Made by a program: the position numbers and the translations under genes. From Baffinella frigidus (Eukaryota; Cryptophyceae; Cryptomonadales; Baffinellaceae): a stretch of DNA of 12,962 nucleotides. Each line of letters begins with the position of its first letter. Positions within the stretch are counted from its first letter, which is position 1. Shown in pieces: positions 12,484 through 12,962 of the stretch. The DNA lies in NCBI GenBank assembly GCA_026770585.1, contig MU646546.1, positions 349,932 to 362,893 of the forward strand, given 5' to 3'. The notes under the pieces were generated by a model. The model ran no database searches. It saw nothing but the letters and a program-made list of their open reading frames with translations, and had not been told where the DNA came from.

Positions 12484-12624
12484 GTACCTGGGCGGTGACG
12501 CGATGTCGGCATCCACTCGCTCCCGCCAATCCCAGTACTTGTGGAGAGTTCGCACCATGAACCTGCGGGCGTCGCCAGTGTGTGAGGCGTCAAGCGTGTC
12601 ACTTGAGCCCTCTGGTCTGGTCGC
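12484..12624. other. Unassigned spacer
   Basis: No inverted repeat, tandem repeat or coding signal that I can support. Confidence 0.4.
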
Positions 12625-12663
12625 ACCTCTCCCCCTAGCGTGAAGCGGTCGTGTGTGTCAACT
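12625..12663 (+). repeat. Dispersed 39-bp repeat, copy 2
   Basis: Partner of 2497-2535 (36 of 39 bases match). Confidence 0.7.
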
Positions 12664-12697
12664 TATTAAATTTCGCTTTCCCCCGTCACCCGGGGTG

Positions 12698-12793
12698 GAA
12701 GCGGTCTGCAACTTGGACTCGATCAGTCTGACGGAGACTTTCGAGGCCAGCCGGCTCCCCGAGAAGGAGGTCACGCTGAACCCTAACCAATAA
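12698..12793 (+). pseudogene. Ribonucleotide reductase large-subunit-like fragment (tentative)
   Basis: The plus-strand frame reads EAVCNLDSISLTETFEASR and LPEKEVTL, then runs into telomere-like sequence (NPNQ) and a TAA at 12791-12793. EAVCNL-SI-L resembles the segment around the second redox cysteine of class I ribonucleotide reductase alpha chains (family pattern roughly VAVCNLASIAL). The similarity fades after about 12 residues. Codons are GC-rich at third positions. A protein of this family is about 800 residues, so at most one exon piece is present, cut off by the telomere-like repeat. Alternatives are an unrelated exon or chance. Confidence 0.28.
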
Positions 12794-12962
12794 CTCACAA
12801 CCCATCACCCCTAACCCCTAACCCGTAACCCCTAACCCGTAACCCGTAACCCCTAACCCCTAACCCCTAACCCCTAACCGATAACCCCTAACCCCTAACC
12901 CCTAACCCCTAAACCCTAAACCCTAAACCCTCACCCCTAACCCCTAACCCCTAACCCCTAAC
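12779..12962 (-). repeat. Telomere-like tract, C-strand (CCCCTAA / CCCTAAA), to window edge
   Basis: Degenerate at its left edge (ccaataactcacaaccc), then increasingly regular ccccta-a heptamers with cccgtaa and three ccctaaa units. The C-rich strand is on top, so a telomere end would lie to the left, not to the right. The tract is therefore interstitial or part of an end-to-end junction. It continues past the window. Confidence 0.92.

Noticed and set aside
12027-12560. 177-codon plus-strand ORF
   Set aside because: It runs through element A3, a unique spacer and element D4. The translated parts recur wherever the elements do, so it is not a gene.

Overview
The window looks like gene-poor, repeat-dense nuclear DNA of a GC-rich eukaryote. 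The grounds are: many short fold-back (MITE-like) elements, minisatellites, three TTTAGGG/CCCCTAA-type telomere-like tracts, short exon-sized coding islands with GT-AG borders and CTAAC/CTGAC-like branch sites, and no long ORF with normal protein composition. The plant/algal-style heptamer fits a photosynthetic protist or alga. I cannot name the organism from the sequence alone.

Layout. 1-1440: mosaic of short direct duplications with a fold-back element (106-255) and a 156-bp element (438-593). 1465-1947: a CCAC-ended element and a second 156-bp element, followed at once by a 97-nt exon-like island (1971-2067). 2068-3430: low-repeat, mostly unassigned DNA. 3431-4750: a family with 'ctacgaaggg' termini, a 77-bp duplication, an AT-flanked element and a 15-bp-arm hairpin. 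4870-5275: minisatellite of about 40-bp units. 5300-5960: tandem array of about 132-142-bp units interrupted by a long-TIR element. 6063-6570: AGGGTGY repeats, a second AT-flanked element and a C-strand telomere-like tract. 6646-9413: seven copies of a TA-flanked element of about 118 bp (family B), interleaved with three related terminal-exon copies (7157, 7397, 7774). 9414-10160: mixed sequence, a splice-site-bearing hairpin and a CCAC element with a 30-bp perfect palindrome. 10349-10568: G-strand telomere-like tract. 10572-11940: an exon-like island on the minus strand followed by about seven tandem copies of its intron/exon boundary; the eighth family-B copy has split one of these units. 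11988-12483: third 156-bp element and a D-family element. 12698-12778: fragment resembling part of a ribonucleotide reductase large subunit, abutting a C-strand telomere-like tract that runs to the window edge.

No complete gene is visible. What ties the window together is a set of small non-autonomous fold-back elements. Several families have different terminal inverted repeats but carry the same type of palindromic core (CCTAGGACCCTAC / GTAGGGTCCTAGG). No transposase is encoded here, so the enzymes that move them must lie elsewhere.
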